From Mycobacterium intracellulare ATCC 13950 (GTDB taxonomy: Bacteria > Actinomycetota > Actinomycetes > Mycobacteriales > Mycobacteriaceae), in contig NC_016946.1 in the NCBI RefSeq assembly GCF_000277125.1, forward strand, positions 3,658,001 to 3,722,000: 64,000 bases of DNA. The letters are read 5' to 3'. The position numbers were made by a program, and so were the translations under genes. The notes under the pieces are model-generated. The model was not told where the DNA came from and ran no database searches. It saw only the letters and a program-made list of their open reading frames with translations. The number at the start of each line of letters is the position of its first letter. Positions within the stretch are counted from its first letter, which is position 1. This document shows positions 42,686 through 55,646 of this stretch, in pieces.

Positions 42686-43491
42686 CCGGCGCCGCGCAGT
42701 CCGCCGAGTTCATCGAACGCCTGCGCCCAACCGAGCAGGCGGTCGGTCGCCCCGGCCAGCTCCGCGCGGTAGCGCTGCGACTCGGTGAGCCCGTCACCGT
42801 TGGCAGAGGACACCAATTGCGCTGCGGCGGTGACCATTTCGTTGTATTGGCGAACGCCGGCGCTCAGTTGCGCGGTGAACGCGTTGATGGTGGGCACCAG
42901 ATACGACCGCGACTGTTCGCTGGCCTGCGCCGCCCGCTCCATCGACACCACCTGCGCGGCCGTGGACGCCATGGCCGCCGAGGTCTTGGTGGCGGCCGCG
43001 GTCAGGTCGCGGATCTCGGCCGTCGGCAACATCGCGCCCCGCTCCAGCACGGCCACCAGCGAGAAGAATCCGCGCTCAGAGGCCCCCAGCGCGTACATGG
43101 CGGGGCGCGCCGCCGAACCCGGCGGCGGCAGCCGGCGCGCGGTCGTGGTCCGCGGTACCGGCAGCGGCTCGGACCGCAGCCAGCGGTAGCGCAGCAGCAG
43201 CAAGGTGGCCGGAATGGCCATGACGACCGCGACCCCGCCGGTGATCTCCAGCAGCAACGCGAACCATCCCCAGGCCGCGAGCAAGATGGTCACCACCGCC
43301 CAGAACGCGCACCCGGCGGCGAAGATCAGGCCCCACCGCAGCGCGCGGCGGCGACGGCGCAGCTGGCGTGCGCGCGGATCCGCGGCCGCGCTGATCTTGC
43401 GGGCCACCAGGTCGGAAACGTCGGCGGCGGTGGCCAATCCGCGGTGCAGCAGCGCGCGCCACAGGCGGGGCCGCGGCGCGTTCACCGCCAT
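42682..43491 (-). CDS. pspM: Psp-system membrane protein PspM-like
   Basis: A 269-residue integral membrane protein (Rv2743c-like), third gene of the clgR-pspA operon. A basic N-terminus (RARQLRRRRRALRWG) precedes two membrane helices at about residues 50-95 (LIFAAGCAFWAVVTILLAAW and FALLLEITGGVAVVMAIPAT). The rest is a cytosolic helical domain (AAATKTSAAMASTAAQVVSM). In M. tuberculosis this protein links PspA to the membrane in envelope stress. It starts 9 bp after pspA. No pspN homologue follows here. Confidence 0.85.
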   Translation of the reverse strand: MAVNAPRPRLWRALLHRGLATAADVSDLVARKISAAADPRARQLRRRRRALRWGLIFAAGCAFWAVVTILLAAWGWFALLLEITGGVAVVMAIPATLLLLRYRWLRSEPLPVPRTTTARRLPPPGSAARPAMYALGASERGFFSLVAVLERGAMLPTAEIRDLTAAATKTSAAMASTAAQVVSMERAAQASEQSRSYLVPTINAFTAQLSAGVRQYNEMVTAAAQLVSSANGDGLTESQRYRAELAGATDRLLGWAQAFDELGGLRGAG

Positions 43492-43500
43492 GAGACCGGA

Positions 43501-44328
43501 TTACTGGCCAAGTGGCTTCTCGCTGACCGCACCGCCGGCGCTCTCCGCCGGCGCCGGAGTGGCGGGCGTGGTCCCCGCCGCGGGCGTCCCCCCGGTCGGC
43601 AGCGCCTCGCCGCGCATGGAGGCACGGATCTGCTCGAGGCGGGAATGGCCGGCCATCTGCACGCCGGCCTGCTCGACCTCGAGCATCCGGCCCTGCACCG
43701 AGCCCTGCGCCAGCTCGGCGGCCCCGATCGCGTTGGCGTAGCGGCGCTCGATCTTGTCGCGCACCTCGTCGAGGCTGGGGACGTTGCCCGGGGCGGCCAG
43801 GTCGCTCATCGACTGCAGCGAGGCGCTGACCTGTTCCTGCATCTTGGCCTGCTCGAGCTGGCTGAGCAGCTTGGTGCGCTCGGCGATCTTCTGCTGCAGC
43901 ACCATGGCGTTCTGTTCGACCGCCTTCTTGGCCTGTCCGGCCGCGTTAAGCGCCTGATCGTGCAGCGTTTTGAGGTCTTCGACGCTTTGCTCGGCGGTGA
44001 CCAGCTGGGCGGCGAACGCCTCCGCGGCGTTGTTGTATTCGGTGGCCTTGGCGGCGTCCCCGGCGGCGGTGGCCTGGTCGGCCAGCGTCAGGGCCTGACG
44101 CACGTTGACCTGAAGTTTTTCCACGTCCGCCAGCTGACGGTTGAGCCGCATCTCGAGTTGCCGCTGGTTGCCGATGACCTGCGCGGCCTGCTGGGTCAGC
44201 GCCTGGTGCGTGCGTTGCGCCTCCTCGATGGCCTGCTGGATCTGCACCTTGGGGTCTGCGTGCTCGTCGATCTTCGCGTTGAACAGCGCCGTGAGGTACT
44301 TCCACGCCTTGACGAACGGATTGGCCAT
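43501..44328 (-). CDS. pspA: Phage shock protein A homologue (35-kDa antigen)
   Basis: A 275-residue ESCRT-III-like peripheral membrane protein (Rv2744c-like) that binds stressed membrane and, in mycobacteria, the activator ClgR. The N-terminal amphipathic helix [20 protein letters not shown] is followed by long coiled coils ([20 protein letters not shown] and [20 protein letters not shown]). The C-terminal 40 residues are Pro/Ala/Thr-rich. The ATG at 44328 follows GGTGGAG. It is downstream of clgR and probably driven by the clgR promoter. Confidence 0.95.
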   Translation of the reverse strand: MANPFVKAWKYLTALFNAKIDEHADPKVQIQQAIEEAQRTHQALTQQAAQVIGNQRQLEMRLNRQLADVEKLQVNVRQALTLADQATAAGDAAKATEYNNAAEAFAAQLVTAEQSVEDLKTLHDQALNAAGQAKKAVEQNAMVLQQKIAERTKLLSQLEQAKMQEQVSASLQSMSDLAAPGNVPSLDEVRDKIERRYANAIGAAELAQGSVQGRMLEVEQAGVQMAGHSRLEQIRASMRGEALPTGGTPAAGTTPATPAPAESAGGAVSEKPLGQ

Positions 44329-44462
44329 GAGTTAGCTCCACCTTCGCTTCCTGAGGGGCCGGATGGTTCCGGATCGACCCTGACGGGCCGCGCGCCTGAC
44401 GCTCAATTTAGTGGGTCGGCGCCGATCGCCCCACCCTTTGCGCGGCATCGGCCGACCGGCAC

Positions 44463-44813
44463 TCAGGCCAGCGCGAGCGACGCCACCGGCGGAATGACGA
44501 CCTTGGTGCTGACGTCGATGCTGCTGCCCGCGGCCGCGTCGGCGGGCACGCCGGCGGGGGCCCGCTCGTGGGCCCGTTCCTGGCCGGCCATCCGCTCACC
44601 GGCGTCGGTGAGAACCGACGACAACGGGACGTCCAGCGCGTCGCAGATCGCATTGAGCAGCTCGCTGGACGGCTCCTTGCGGCCGCGCTCGACCTCGGAC
44701 AGATACCCGAGGCTCACTCGCGCCGAATCGGACACCTCACGCAGCGTGCGGCCCTGTGCCGTGCGGGCCTCGCGCAGCACGTCGCCGATCACCTCGCGCA
44801 CCAATGGCGGCAT
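44463..44813 (-). CDS. clgR: Transcriptional activator ClgR
   Basis: A 116-residue XRE-family regulator (Rv2745c-like) that activates clp protease and psp genes after envelope stress. The helix-turn-helix spans about residues 10-65: [20 protein letters not shown], then [20 protein letters not shown]. The C-terminal [15 protein letters not shown] ends in Ala-Leu-Ala, resembling the Clp-recognised C-terminus that makes ClgR unstable. The ATG at 44813 follows GGAGGG. The promoter at 44886-44912 is of the SigE class. Confidence 0.95.
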   Translation of the reverse strand: MPPLVREVIGDVLREARTAQGRTLREVSDSARVSLGYLSEVERGRKEPSSELLNAICDALDVPLSSVLTDAGERMAGQERAHERAPAGVPADAAAGSSIDVSTKVVIPPVASLALA

Positions 44814-44885
44814 CCCGCCCTCCTTCGTCCAGTCGGCCCTGCGCGGCACGTCGTCAGCTTGCCTCCGGCAGGTGCTCATTAGGTG

Positions 44886-44912
44886 AACGCCGTCAGCGGC
44901 GGTCTGGTTCCC
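44886..44912 (-). promoter_or_regulatory. ECF-type clgR promoter (GGGAAC-17-CGTT)
   Basis: On the minus strand GGGAAC, 17 bp, CGTT: identical in elements and spacing to the sigB promoter at 11982. SigE control of clgR is established in M. tuberculosis. The start site would lie about 64 bp before the ATG, at the end of pgsA3. Confidence 0.75.
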
Positions 44913-44929
44913 GCTCGGCGGCCAAAGAA

Positions 44930-45520
44930 TCAGCCGTTCGTGCGGCGCAGTTCCCGAACGGTCGAGACCACGTAGTCGATCCCGGTGATCACCGTCAGCA
45001 CGATCGCCGCGCCCATCACCACCGCGGCGGCCACCCGGAACGGTCCCCCCAGCGGCAGGACGAACAATCCGATAGCCAACACCTGAACGACGGTCTTGAG
45101 CTTGCCGCCCCAGCTGGCCGGGATGACGCCGCGGCGGATCACGGCCAGCCGCAGCACGGTGACCCCGAATTCGCGAACCAGGATCACCACGGTGACCCAC
45201 CACGGCAGCTCCCCGAGCATCGACAGGCCGATCAGCGCCGATCCCACCAGGGTCTTGTCCGCGATCGGGTCGACGAACGCGCCGAATTCGGTTGCCATGC
45301 CGTAGTTGCGGGCCAGCAGGCCGTCCAGGCGATCGGTGATGCACGCCACCGCGAAGATCAGGAACGCCACCACCCGGAAGCCGGGCTCCTGGCCGTCACC
45401 GGCGAACAGGGCGAGCAGAAAGACCGGGACCAGCACCAGCCGCAGCAGCGTCAGCGTGTTGGCGAGGTTGGCGATGTTCGCGCGGCCTACCACCGGACCG
45501 GTCTGCGGCTGCCCCGACAC
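44930..45520 (-). CDS. pgsA3: CDP-alcohol phosphatidyltransferase PgsA3-like
   Basis: A 196-residue membrane enzyme of the CDP-alcohol phosphatidyltransferase family, probably phosphatidylglycerophosphate synthase. The catalytic signature D-G-x2-A-R-x8-G-x3-D-x3-D is complete in [19 protein letters not shown] followed by PIADK at about residues 63-86. About five or six hydrophobic helices follow, for example [20 protein letters not shown]. It would supply phosphatidylglycerol and cardiolipin precursors. The GTG at 45520 is the only good start before the first helix. Divergent from argA. Confidence 0.92.
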   Translation of the reverse strand: MSGQPQTGPVVGRANIANLANTLTLLRLVLVPVFLLALFAGDGQEPGFRVVAFLIFAVACITDRLDGLLARNYGMATEFGAFVDPIADKTLVGSALIGLSMLGELPWWVTVVILVREFGVTVLRLAVIRRGVIPASWGGKLKTVVQVLAIGLFVLPLGGPFRVAAAVVMGAAIVLTVITGIDYVVSTVRELRRTNG

Positions 45521-45565
45521 GGCAACAGAATAACCGTTGACCAGCGTCGCCGTTCCCGATGCCGA

Positions 45566-45571
45566 TACTGT
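45566..45571 (+). promoter_or_regulatory. -10 box (TACTGT), leaderless spacing for argA
   Basis: TACTGT ends 5 bp before the GTG at 45577. The absence of a Shine-Dalgarno sequence supports a leaderless mRNA. An in-frame ATG at 45559 would lie upstream of this box. Confidence 0.45.
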
Positions 45572-45576
45572 TAGCC

Positions 45577-46092
45577 GTGAGCACAAGTCCACAGGGCTAC
45601 CGGCCGCTGGTGCGGCGAGCGCGAACATCCGACGTTCCCGCCATCAAGCAACTGGTCGACACCTACTCGGGCAAGATCCTGCTTGAAAAGAACCTCGTGA
45701 CGCTCTACGAGGCCGTTCAGGAGTTCTGGGTGGCCGAGCACGAGGGCCGCGTCGTCGGTTGCGGCGCGCTGCACGTGCTGTGGGCCGACCTCGGCGAGGT
45801 GCGGACCGTCGCGGTGAACCCGGCGATGACCGGCCACGGCATCGGCCACGCGATCGTCGACCGGCTGCTCGAGGTCGCCCGCGAGTTGGCGCTCAAGCGG
45901 CTGTTCGTGCTGACGTTCGAGACCGAGTTCTTCGCGCGGCACGGGTTCACCGAGATCGAGGGCACGCCCGTCACCGCCGAGGTGTTCGAGGAGATGTGCC
46001 GCTCCTACGACATCGGTGTGGCCGAGTTCCTGGACCTGAGCTACGTCAAGCCCAACATCCTCGGCAACTCCCGGATGCTGTTGGTGCTCTAA
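45577..46092 (+). CDS. argA: Amino-acid N-acetyltransferase (ArgA-like, GNAT)
   Basis: A 171-residue GNAT acetyltransferase matching Rv2747, which acetylates glutamate or glutamine for arginine synthesis. The acetyl-CoA loop is VRTVAVNPAMTGHGIGHAIV at about residues 78-97 (the Q/R-x-x-G-x-G/A pattern appears as TGHGIG), and LFVLTFETEFFARHGFTEIE closes the fold. It lacks the amino-acid-kinase domain of classical ArgA, as in other mycobacteria. The GTG at 45577 is preferred from the adjacent TACTGT box; an ATG at 45559 is possible. Confidence 0.92.
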   Translation: MSTSPQGYRPLVRRARTSDVPAIKQLVDTYSGKILLEKNLVTLYEAVQEFWVAEHEGRVVGCGALHVLWADLGEVRTVAVNPAMTGHGIGHAIVDRLLEVARELALKRLFVLTFETEFFARHGFTEIEGTPVTAEVFEEMCRSYDIGVAEFLDLSYVKPNILGNSRMLLVL

Positions 46093-46115
46093 CCGGCCGG
46101 ACTTCCACGCTCGCG

Positions 46116-48620
<2,505 letters not shown>

Positions 48621-48788
48621 GACGGCAAGGGTAGTCGCAACGGCATCATCTACACCACCCGCCACACTGGTAACCGCCCGGCTTGTGCGGCATGTGGCGG
48701 GTCGGCTCCCCGGCCGCGTGAGTAGGGTGACATTTCGGTGAGCGAAGTCGTGCTCGTCACCCGTCCCGGAGCGCCCAGGAGGCCATCA

Positions 48789-49103
48789 ATGCCCGTTGTC
48801 GTCGTCGCCACCATGACCGTCAAACCGGAATCGGTCGACACCGTTCGCGACATCCTCACCCGCGCGGTCGAAGAGGTGCACGACGAGCCGGGCTGTCAGC
48901 TGTACTCGCTGCATCACTCGGGCGAGACCTTCGTCTTCATCGAGCAGTGGGCCGACGAGGAGGCGCTCAAGGCGCACAGCACCGCCCCGGCGATCGGCAA
49001 GATGTTCAGCGCGGCCGGCGAACACCTCGACGGCGCCCCCGACATCAAGATGTTGCAGACGATCTCGGCGGGCGACCCGGCCAAAGGACAGTTGCGCCCC
49101 TGA
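48789..49103 (+). CDS. Antibiotic-biosynthesis-monooxygenase-fold (ABM) protein
   Basis: A 104-residue ferredoxin-like alpha/beta-barrel protein of the ABM superfamily (Rv2749-like). The first strand [20 protein letters not shown], the second [20 protein letters not shown] and the C-terminal [20 protein letters not shown] match the family. Such proteins are dimers and may be cofactor-free monooxygenases or quinol-handling enzymes. The ATG at 48789 follows AGGAGG at 7 bp; an earlier GTG at 48738 has a TAGGGT box upstream but weaker family support. Coupled to the next SDR gene by TGATG. Confidence 0.88.
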   Translation: MPVVVVATMTVKPESVDTVRDILTRAVEEVHDEPGCQLYSLHHSGETFVFIEQWADEEALKAHSTAPAIGKMFSAAGEHLDGAPDIKMLQTISAGDPAKGQLRP

Positions 49104-49933
49104 TGGCCCCCTCGTCGGAAGGCCCGCTCAAAGGCAAGGTCGCGTTCATCACCGGCGCGGCGCGCGGCCAGGGGCGCGCACACGCCGTGCGACTGGCTGC
49201 CGACGGCGCCGACATCATCGCCGTCGATCTGTGCGACCAGATCGCCAGCGTCCCCTACTCGCTGGCCACGCCGGAGGACCTGGCGGCCACCGTGAAGCTC
49301 GTGGAGGACACCGGCGCGCGCATCGTGGCCTCCCGTGGCGACGTCCGCGACCGCGAATCCCTGTCGGCGGCACTGCAAGCGGGGCTCGACGTGTTCGGCC
49401 GCCTTGACATCGTGGTGGCCAACGCGGGGATCGCTCCCATGCAGTCCGGTGACGACGGCTGGCACGACGTCATCGACGTCAACCTCACCGGCGTGTACCA
49501 CACGATCAAGGCCGCGATACCCACGATGGTCAAGCAGGGCACCGGCGGATCGATCGTGCTGATCAGCTCGAGCGCCGGGCTGGCCGGCGTCGGCAGCCCG
49601 GACGCCGGTTCGGTGGGCTACGCCGCCGCCAAGCACGGGGTCGTCGGGTTGATGCGGGTTTACGCGAATCTGCTTGCCGGGCAGATGATCCGGGTCAACT
49701 CCATTCATCCGTCCGGTGTCGAGACGCCGATGATCAACAACGAGTTCACTCGCGAGTGGCTGGCCAAGATGGCCGCCGCGACCGACACACCCGGCGCCAT
49801 GGGCAACGCCATGCCGGTGGAGGTGCTGGACGTCGAGGACGTCGCCAACGCGGTGGCCTGGCTGGTGTCGGATCAGGCCCGCTACATCACGGGGGTCACG
49901 TTGCCGGTCGACGCGGGCTTCCTGAACAAGTAG
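49103..49933 (+). CDS. SDR oxidoreductase, mycofactocin-coupled type
   Basis: A 276-residue short-chain dehydrogenase (Rv2750-like). The cofactor loop is [20 protein letters not shown] at about residues 13-32, followed by [20 protein letters not shown], an insert of about 15 residues typical of mycofactocin-associated SDRs. [20 protein letters not shown], the catalytic Ser in [12 protein letters not shown] and the Tyr-x3-Lys in [15 protein letters not shown] are intact. Mycofactocin-linked SDRs keep NAD bound and pass electrons to that cofactor; the assignment rests on pattern only. The ATG overlaps the previous stop. Confidence 0.9.
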   Translation: MAPSSEGPLKGKVAFITGAARGQGRAHAVRLAADGADIIAVDLCDQIASVPYSLATPEDLAATVKLVEDTGARIVASRGDVRDRESLSAALQAGLDVFGRLDIVVANAGIAPMQSGDDGWHDVIDVNLTGVYHTIKAAIPTMVKQGTGGSIVLISSSAGLAGVGSPDAGSVGYAAAKHGVVGLMRVYANLLAGQMIRVNSIHPSGVETPMINNEFTREWLAKMAAATDTPGAMGNAMPVEVLDVEDVANAVAWLVSDQARYITGVTLPVDAGFLNK

Positions 49934-49938
49934 CGGCC

Positions 49939-50811
49939 ATGGCTCGAAATCCGGTAGCGCAGACGGCGTTCGGCCCCATGGTGTTGGCCGCCGTCGAGCA
50001 GAACGAGCCGCCCGGGCGCCGCCTGGTGGACGACGATTTCGCCGAGCTGTTCTTGCCCACCCCGCTGCGGTGGCTGGTCGGCGCGACGCGGTTCGCGCCG
50101 GTTCGTCGCCTGATGATCCGCGGCTCGGAGTTCACCGGCCCCGGATTGTGGGCGAACCTGGCCTGCCGCAAGCGTTTTATCGCCGACAAGCTCACCGAGT
50201 CGCTCGACGACATCGACGCCGTAGTCATCCTGGGGGCGGGGCTGGACACCCGCGCCTATCTGCTGACGCGTCGGGTCCGCATCCCGGTGTTCGAGGTCGA
50301 CCTGCCGGTCAACATCGCCCGCAAGTTCAAGACGGTCCGCCGGGTGCTGGGTGAGCCGCCGCTGTCGGTTCGGCTGGTGGCGCTGAACCTCGAGCACGAC
50401 GACCTGCTCACCGCGCTGGCCGAGCACGGTTATCGCACCGACTACCGGGTCTTCTTCATCTGCGAGGGCGTGACCCAATACCTGACCGAGGCCACCGTTC
50501 GCCGCACGCTGGAGGGGCTGCGTGCGGCCGCACCCGGCAGCCGTTTGGTGTTCACCTACGTCCGTAGGGATTTCATCGACGGCACGAATCGGTATGGCAC
50601 CCGCACGCTGTACCGCAACGTCCGCCAGCGCCGGCAGCTGTGGCATTTCGGCCTGCAACCCGACGACGCCGCCGCGTTCGTCGGCGAGTACGGGTGGCGG
50701 CTGGTGGAGCAGGCCGGCCCCGACGAGCTCGCCGAGCGCTACGTCGCACCGACGGGTCGCAAACTCAAGGCGTCGCAACTGGAGTGGTCGGCCTACGCGG
50801 AGAAGACCTAA
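49939..50811 (+). CDS. SAM-dependent methyltransferase (PPM/Tcmp type)
   Basis: A 290-residue methyltransferase of the leucine carboxyl methyltransferase/YktD-like group that is expanded in mycobacteria (Rv2751-like). Motif I is AVVILGAGLDTRAYLLTRRV at about residues 95-114, the post-I acidic strand is IPVFEVDLPVNIARKFKTVR, and FFICEGVTQYLTEATVRRTL with the E-G-V-T-x-Y-L signature is at about 175. Substrate unknown. It starts 5 bp after the SDR stop, so these three genes probably form an operon. Converges on rnj. Confidence 0.92.
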   Translation: MARNPVAQTAFGPMVLAAVEQNEPPGRRLVDDDFAELFLPTPLRWLVGATRFAPVRRLMIRGSEFTGPGLWANLACRKRFIADKLTESLDDIDAVVILGAGLDTRAYLLTRRVRIPVFEVDLPVNIARKFKTVRRVLGEPPLSVRLVALNLEHDDLLTALAEHGYRTDYRVFFICEGVTQYLTEATVRRTLEGLRAAAPGSRLVFTYVRRDFIDGTNRYGTRTLYRNVRQRRQLWHFGLQPDDAAAFVGEYGWRLVEQAGPDELAERYVAPTGRKLKASQLEWSAYAEKT

Positions 50812-50815
50812 CTGG

Positions 50816-52492
50816 TCAGACCTCGATGACGGTCGGCACGATCATCGGCTGGCGGCGATAGGTTTCGCCCACCCACTTGCCGATGGTGCGCCGGACGCCC
50901 TGGGCGATGCGGCTCGGGTCGGTGATGTTCTCGGCCGCAAGCGCTTCCAGCTCCGCCTCGACCCTGCGCACGGCCGGCTCGAGCGCCTTGGGGTCCTCGG
51001 AGAAGCCGCGCGAATGCAGCTGCGGTGGGACCACCGGACGTCCGGTGCCGCGGGCGACCACGACGGTCACCGCGACGAAACCCGATGAGAGGATCAGCCT
51101 TTCGCCCAGCGTGATGTCGCCGACGTCGCCGTTGATCAGGCCGTCGACGAACATCTTGCCGACGGGCACCGCCCCGGCGATCGCGGCCTTGCCCGCGACC
51201 AGGTCGACGCTGACCCCGTTCTCGGCGAGCAGGATCGACTCCTCCGGCACGCCGGTGCGGGCCGCCAGCTTGGAGTTGGCGCGCAGCATCCGCCACGTCC
51301 CGTGCACGGGCATGACGTGGCGGGGCCGGATCCCGTTGTACAGGAACAACAGTTCGCCGGCGTAGGCGTGGCCCGAAACGTGAACGCGCGCTTGGGCGTT
51401 GGTGACGACGCGTGCCCCGATCTTGGCGAGTTCGTCGATGACGCCGTAGACGGCCTCCTCGTTGCCCGGGATCAGCGACGACGCCAGCACCACGAGGTCA
51501 CCCGCGGTCAGCGTGATGCTGCGGTGCTCGCCGCGCGACATCCGCGAGAGCGCCGACATCGGCTCGCCCTGGGTGCCGGTGGTGATCAGCACGACCCGCT
51601 CGGGCGGCATCATCTCGGCGGCGCCGATGTCGATCACGTCGGAATCGGCCACCCGCAGGAAGCCGAGCTCTCGGGCGATGCCCATGTTGCGCACCATGGA
51701 GCGGCCGACGAACGACACCCGCCGGCCCAATGCCACTGCGGCGTCGATGATTTGCTGGACCCGGTCCACGTTGGAGGCGAAGCACGCGACGATGACGCGG
51801 CCCTCGGCGCCGCGGATCAGGCGGTGCAGCGTCGGCCCGACCTCGCTTTCCGACGGCCCGACGCCGGGGTGCTCGGCGTTGGTCGAATCGCACAGGAACA
51901 GGTCCACCCCGGCGTCACCGAGGCGGGACATGCCGGGCAGGTCGGTCGGCCGGCCGTCCAGGGGAAGCTGGTCGAGCTTGATGTCGCCGGTGTGCAGAAC
52001 CGTTCCCGCGCCGGTGTGCACGGCGATCGCCAGCGCGTCGGGGATGGAGTGGTTGACGGCGAAGTATTGGCAATCGAACACGCCGTGGGTGCTCTTCTGG
52101 CCCTCGGCCACCTCGACGAACACCGGCTTGAGGCGGTGCTCGCGGCACTTCGCGGCGACCAGCGCGAGGGTGAATCTCGAACCGACGACCGGGATGTCGG
52201 GTCGCAGCTTGAGCAGGAACGGAATGCCGCCGATGTGGTCCTCGTGGGCGTGGGTGAGCACCAGCGCTTCGATGTCGTCGAGCCGGTCCTCGATATGGCG
52301 CAGATCCGGGAGGATCAGGTCGACCCCGGGCTCGTCGTGGGTGGGGAACATCACCCCGCAGTCGATGATCAACAGCCGGCCCAGGTGTTCGAAAACCGTC
52401 ATGTTGCGGCCGATTTCGCTGATGCCGCCCAGCGCGGTGACCCGCAACCCTCCAGTGGCCAATGGGCCTGGCGGGGCGAGGTCTACATCCAC
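50816..52492 (-). CDS. rnj: Ribonuclease J
   Basis: A 558-residue metallo-beta-lactamase/beta-CASP nuclease with 5'-3' exo- and endonuclease activity, a central mRNA and rRNA processing enzyme (Rv2752c-like). The metal motif LVLTHAHEDHIGGIPFLLKL is at about residues 80-99, and further ligands are in AVNHSIPDALAIAVHTGAGT and LHTGDIKLDQ. The beta-CASP domain includes GRVIVACFASNVDRVQQIID and YAGELLFLYNGIRPRHVMPV-HG. The GTG at 52492 follows AAGGAG. Last gene of thyX-dapA-rnj, 19 bp after dapA. Confidence 0.96.
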   Translation of the reverse strand: MDVDLAPPGPLATGGLRVTALGGISEIGRNMTVFEHLGRLLIIDCGVMFPTHDEPGVDLILPDLRHIEDRLDDIEALVLTHAHEDHIGGIPFLLKLRPDIPVVGSRFTLALVAAKCREHRLKPVFVEVAEGQKSTHGVFDCQYFAVNHSIPDALAIAVHTGAGTVLHTGDIKLDQLPLDGRPTDLPGMSRLGDAGVDLFLCDSTNAEHPGVGPSESEVGPTLHRLIRGAEGRVIVACFASNVDRVQQIIDAAVALGRRVSFVGRSMVRNMGIARELGFLRVADSDVIDIGAAEMMPPERVVLITTGTQGEPMSALSRMSRGEHRSITLTAGDLVVLASSLIPGNEEAVYGVIDELAKIGARVVTNAQARVHVSGHAYAGELLFLYNGIRPRHVMPVHGTWRMLRANSKLAARTGVPEESILLAENGVSVDLVAGKAAIAGAVPVGKMFVDGLINGDVGDITLGERLILSSGFVAVTVVVARGTGRPVVPPQLHSRGFSEDPKALEPAVRRVEAELEALAAENITDPSRIAQGVRRTIGKWVGETYRRQPMIVPTVIEV

Positions 52493-52511
52493 TTCTCGGA
52501 CGCTCCTTGGG

Positions 52512-53504
<993 letters not shown>

Positions 53505-53580
53505 TCACACCCGGGCGGGTGGCCGATAAGCGCCCGCCTAGCAGCGACGACGGCGTCTTTGAAGCGTCCCCGATGGTCGG

Positions 53581-54333
53581 TCAGGCTTCGGTCGCCAACG
53601 GGCTGGTCGCGACCTCGGTCCCGTCGGCCAGGGCGGAGATCTCGAAGTCGGCGAACACCGCCGGCGCCGCGCCCGCCAGTTGACGCAGGCATTCGATGGC
53701 AAGCCGCCGGATCTCCACGTCGGCGTGCTCGCTGGCGCGCATGGCGATGAAGTGGCGCCACGCCCGGTAGTTGCCGGTGACGACGATGCGGGTTTCGGTG
53801 GCGTTGGGCAGCACCGCGCGGGCGGCCTGACGCGCCTGCTTGCGCCGCAAGACGGCGTTGGGCTGGTCGGCGAACTTCGCCTCCAGCTTGGCCAGCAACT
53901 CGGTGTAGGTGGCGCGGCTGGCGTCGGCGGCCGCGGCCAGGATCTGCCGCAGTTCGGGGTCGTCTTCCATGCCGGGCGGCACGACGACGTGCGAGTCCGT
54001 CTCGGGGACGTAGCGCTGCGACAGCTGCGAGTAGGAGAAGTGCCGGTGCCGGATCAGCTCGTGGGTGCACGAGCGCGACAGGCCGGTGATGTAGAACGAC
54101 ACGCTCGCGTGCTCGAGCACCGAAAAATGTCCGACGTCGATGATGTGCTTGATGTAGCCCGCATTGGTCGCGGTCTTGGGGTTGGGTTTCGACCAGCTCT
54201 GGTAGCAGGCCCGGCCGGCGAACTCGACCAGCGCGGGGCCGCCGTCGGCGTCGGTGCTCCACGGGACGTCCGGGGGCGCCAAGAACTCGGTCTTGGCGAT
54301 CAGTTGCACGCGCAGCGGCGCGATCTCGGCCAC
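53581..54333 (-). CDS. thyX: Flavin-dependent thymidylate synthase
   Basis: A 250-residue tetrameric FAD enzyme making dTMP from dUMP with NADPH and methylene-THF. The ThyX signature R-H-R-x7-S is in [20 protein letters not shown] at about residues 93-112; the nucleotide-binding [20 protein letters not shown] precedes it, and [20 protein letters not shown] is at about 185-205. The window also has thyA, so both thymidylate routes coexist as in M. tuberculosis. The GTG at 54333 has AAGG 8 bp upstream; a GTG three codons earlier is possible. Confidence 0.97.
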   Translation of the reverse strand: MAEIAPLRVQLIAKTEFLAPPDVPWSTDADGGPALVEFAGRACYQSWSKPNPKTATNAGYIKHIIDVGHFSVLEHASVSFYITGLSRSCTHELIRHRHFSYSQLSQRYVPETDSHVVVPPGMEDDPELRQILAAAADASRATYTELLAKLEAKFADQPNAVLRRKQARQAARAVLPNATETRIVVTGNYRAWRHFIAMRASEHADVEIRRLAIECLRQLAGAAPAVFADFEISALADGTEVATSPLATEA

Positions 54334-54382
54334 GGCGCTCACCTTAAGGCGTGCCGGGCGGATCGGTGTCGCAGGCCGGACA

Positions 54383-55594
54383 TCAGCTGATCGCCCGCAG
54401 GTCGGCGGCCAGGTCTCCCCGCCCGGAGACGCTGAACCCGCCCAGGCCCAGCCAGGACGCCATGGACCGAAGCTCGCCGGCCAGCGCGGCGGCCACGCGG
54501 GCTTTGGGGGTGTCGGGCTCGGCGAATGCGCCGACGACACGCAGTCTGTCGGCGGGCCGGTCGGCCTTGAGGTCGACCCGCGCCACCAACCGCCCGTCCA
54601 TCAGCAGCGGCCACACGTAATAGCCGTACTGCCGTTTGGCCGCCGGCGTGTAAATCTCTATGCGGTAATGGAATTCGAAGAGCCGCTCGACCCGGGGCCG
54701 AAAGAAGATCAGCGGGTCGAACGGGCACAGCAGCGCGGTGCCGCGGTCGGCGCGCGGCACCGTCCGGCCCGCACGCAGGTAGGCGGGGGCGGACCAGCCG
54801 TCAACGTCGACCCGCTCGATGTCACCGGCGGCCAGTAACTGGGCGATCGCGGGCTTGACCTGCGCGGCGGACAGCCGGAAATAGTCGCGGATGTCGGCCT
54901 CGGTGCCCACCCCCAGCGCGGTGGCCGCCCGCAGCGTCAGTTCGCGGAGCGCCTCGTCGTCGTCGACCTCGCGGGCCAGCACCGCGGCCGGCAGCACCCG
55001 TTCCACCAGGTCGTAATGGCGGGCGAAGCCCACCCGGGTGGCCGTGGTGAGCACCCCGGCCGAAAACAGCGCCTCGGCCACCCATTTGGTGTCGCTGCGG
55101 CTGCCCCACCAGCTTCCGCGTGGCCCGCGCGGCCCGGCGGCCAGATGCGCCTCGATCTGGCCGGCCGTGCTGGGCCCGAGCTCGGCGACGGCGGCGACCA
55201 CCTTCTCGGCCAGCCGCGGATTGGCCTTGACGATGTGGGTCCCCCACCGGCCGTGGCGGTACTGGCGCATCCGCCAGCGCAGCAGCGGCCAGTCCTCGAC
55301 GGCCATCAGCGCGGCCTCGTGCGCCCAGTACTCGGCCAGCAGCCGCGACGAACGCGGGCCCCAGGCCGCGCGGTCGAGCACGTCACGGTCGTAGGGGCCG
55401 AGCCGGCTGAACACCGGGGCGTAATGGGCGCGCACCGCCACCGAGACCGAATCCAGTTGCAGCACTTGGATTCGGGAGATCAGCCGTTTCAGGTGCGCCC
55501 GGGTGATCTCGCCGCCGGGCCGGGGCTCGGTAAATCCTTGGGCCGCAACGGCTATCCGCCGGGCTTGAGCGGCGGAGAGCCTGCGGGTCGACAC
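54383..55594 (-). CDS. YcaQ/AlkX-like DNA glycosylase (HTH_42 family)
   Basis: A 403-residue winged-helix protein of the YcaQ/AlkZ superfamily. An N-terminal helix-turn-helix region ends with the catalytic-type motif Q-L-D in [20 protein letters not shown] at about residue 47, the Q-phi-D form of E. coli YcaQ, which excises bulky alkyl and interstrand cross-link lesions. Further family features are [20 protein letters not shown] and [19 protein letters not shown] then [20 protein letters not shown]. The protein would act in alkylation repair, next to thyX. At this place M. tuberculosis has hsdS/hsdM and vapBC genes instead. Confidence 0.85.
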   Translation of the reverse strand: MSTRRLSAAQARRIAVAAQGFTEPRPGGEITRAHLKRLISRIQVLQLDSVSVAVRAHYAPVFSRLGPYDRDVLDRAAWGPRSSRLLAEYWAHEAALMAVEDWPLLRWRMRQYRHGRWGTHIVKANPRLAEKVVAAVAELGPSTAGQIEAHLAAGPRGPRGSWWGSRSDTKWVAEALFSAGVLTTATRVGFARHYDLVERVLPAAVLAREVDDDEALRELTLRAATALGVGTEADIRDYFRLSAAQVKPAIAQLLAAGDIERVDVDGWSAPAYLRAGRTVPRADRGTALLCPFDPLIFFRPRVERLFEFHYRIEIYTPAAKRQYGYYVWPLLMDGRLVARVDLKADRPADRLRVVGAFAEPDTPKARVAAALAGELRSMASWLGLGGFSVSGRGDLAADLRAIS

Positions 55595-55646
55595 GGCGCC
55601 GAGAATACCCCGCCGTCGGGGCCCGTCGGCGCGGGCTGGCGCGAGC

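Noticed and set aside
42340..44886. 848-codon + strand frame across pspM, pspA and clgR
   Set aside because: It runs antisense through three conserved genes; no homology-like motif and strongly biased composition.
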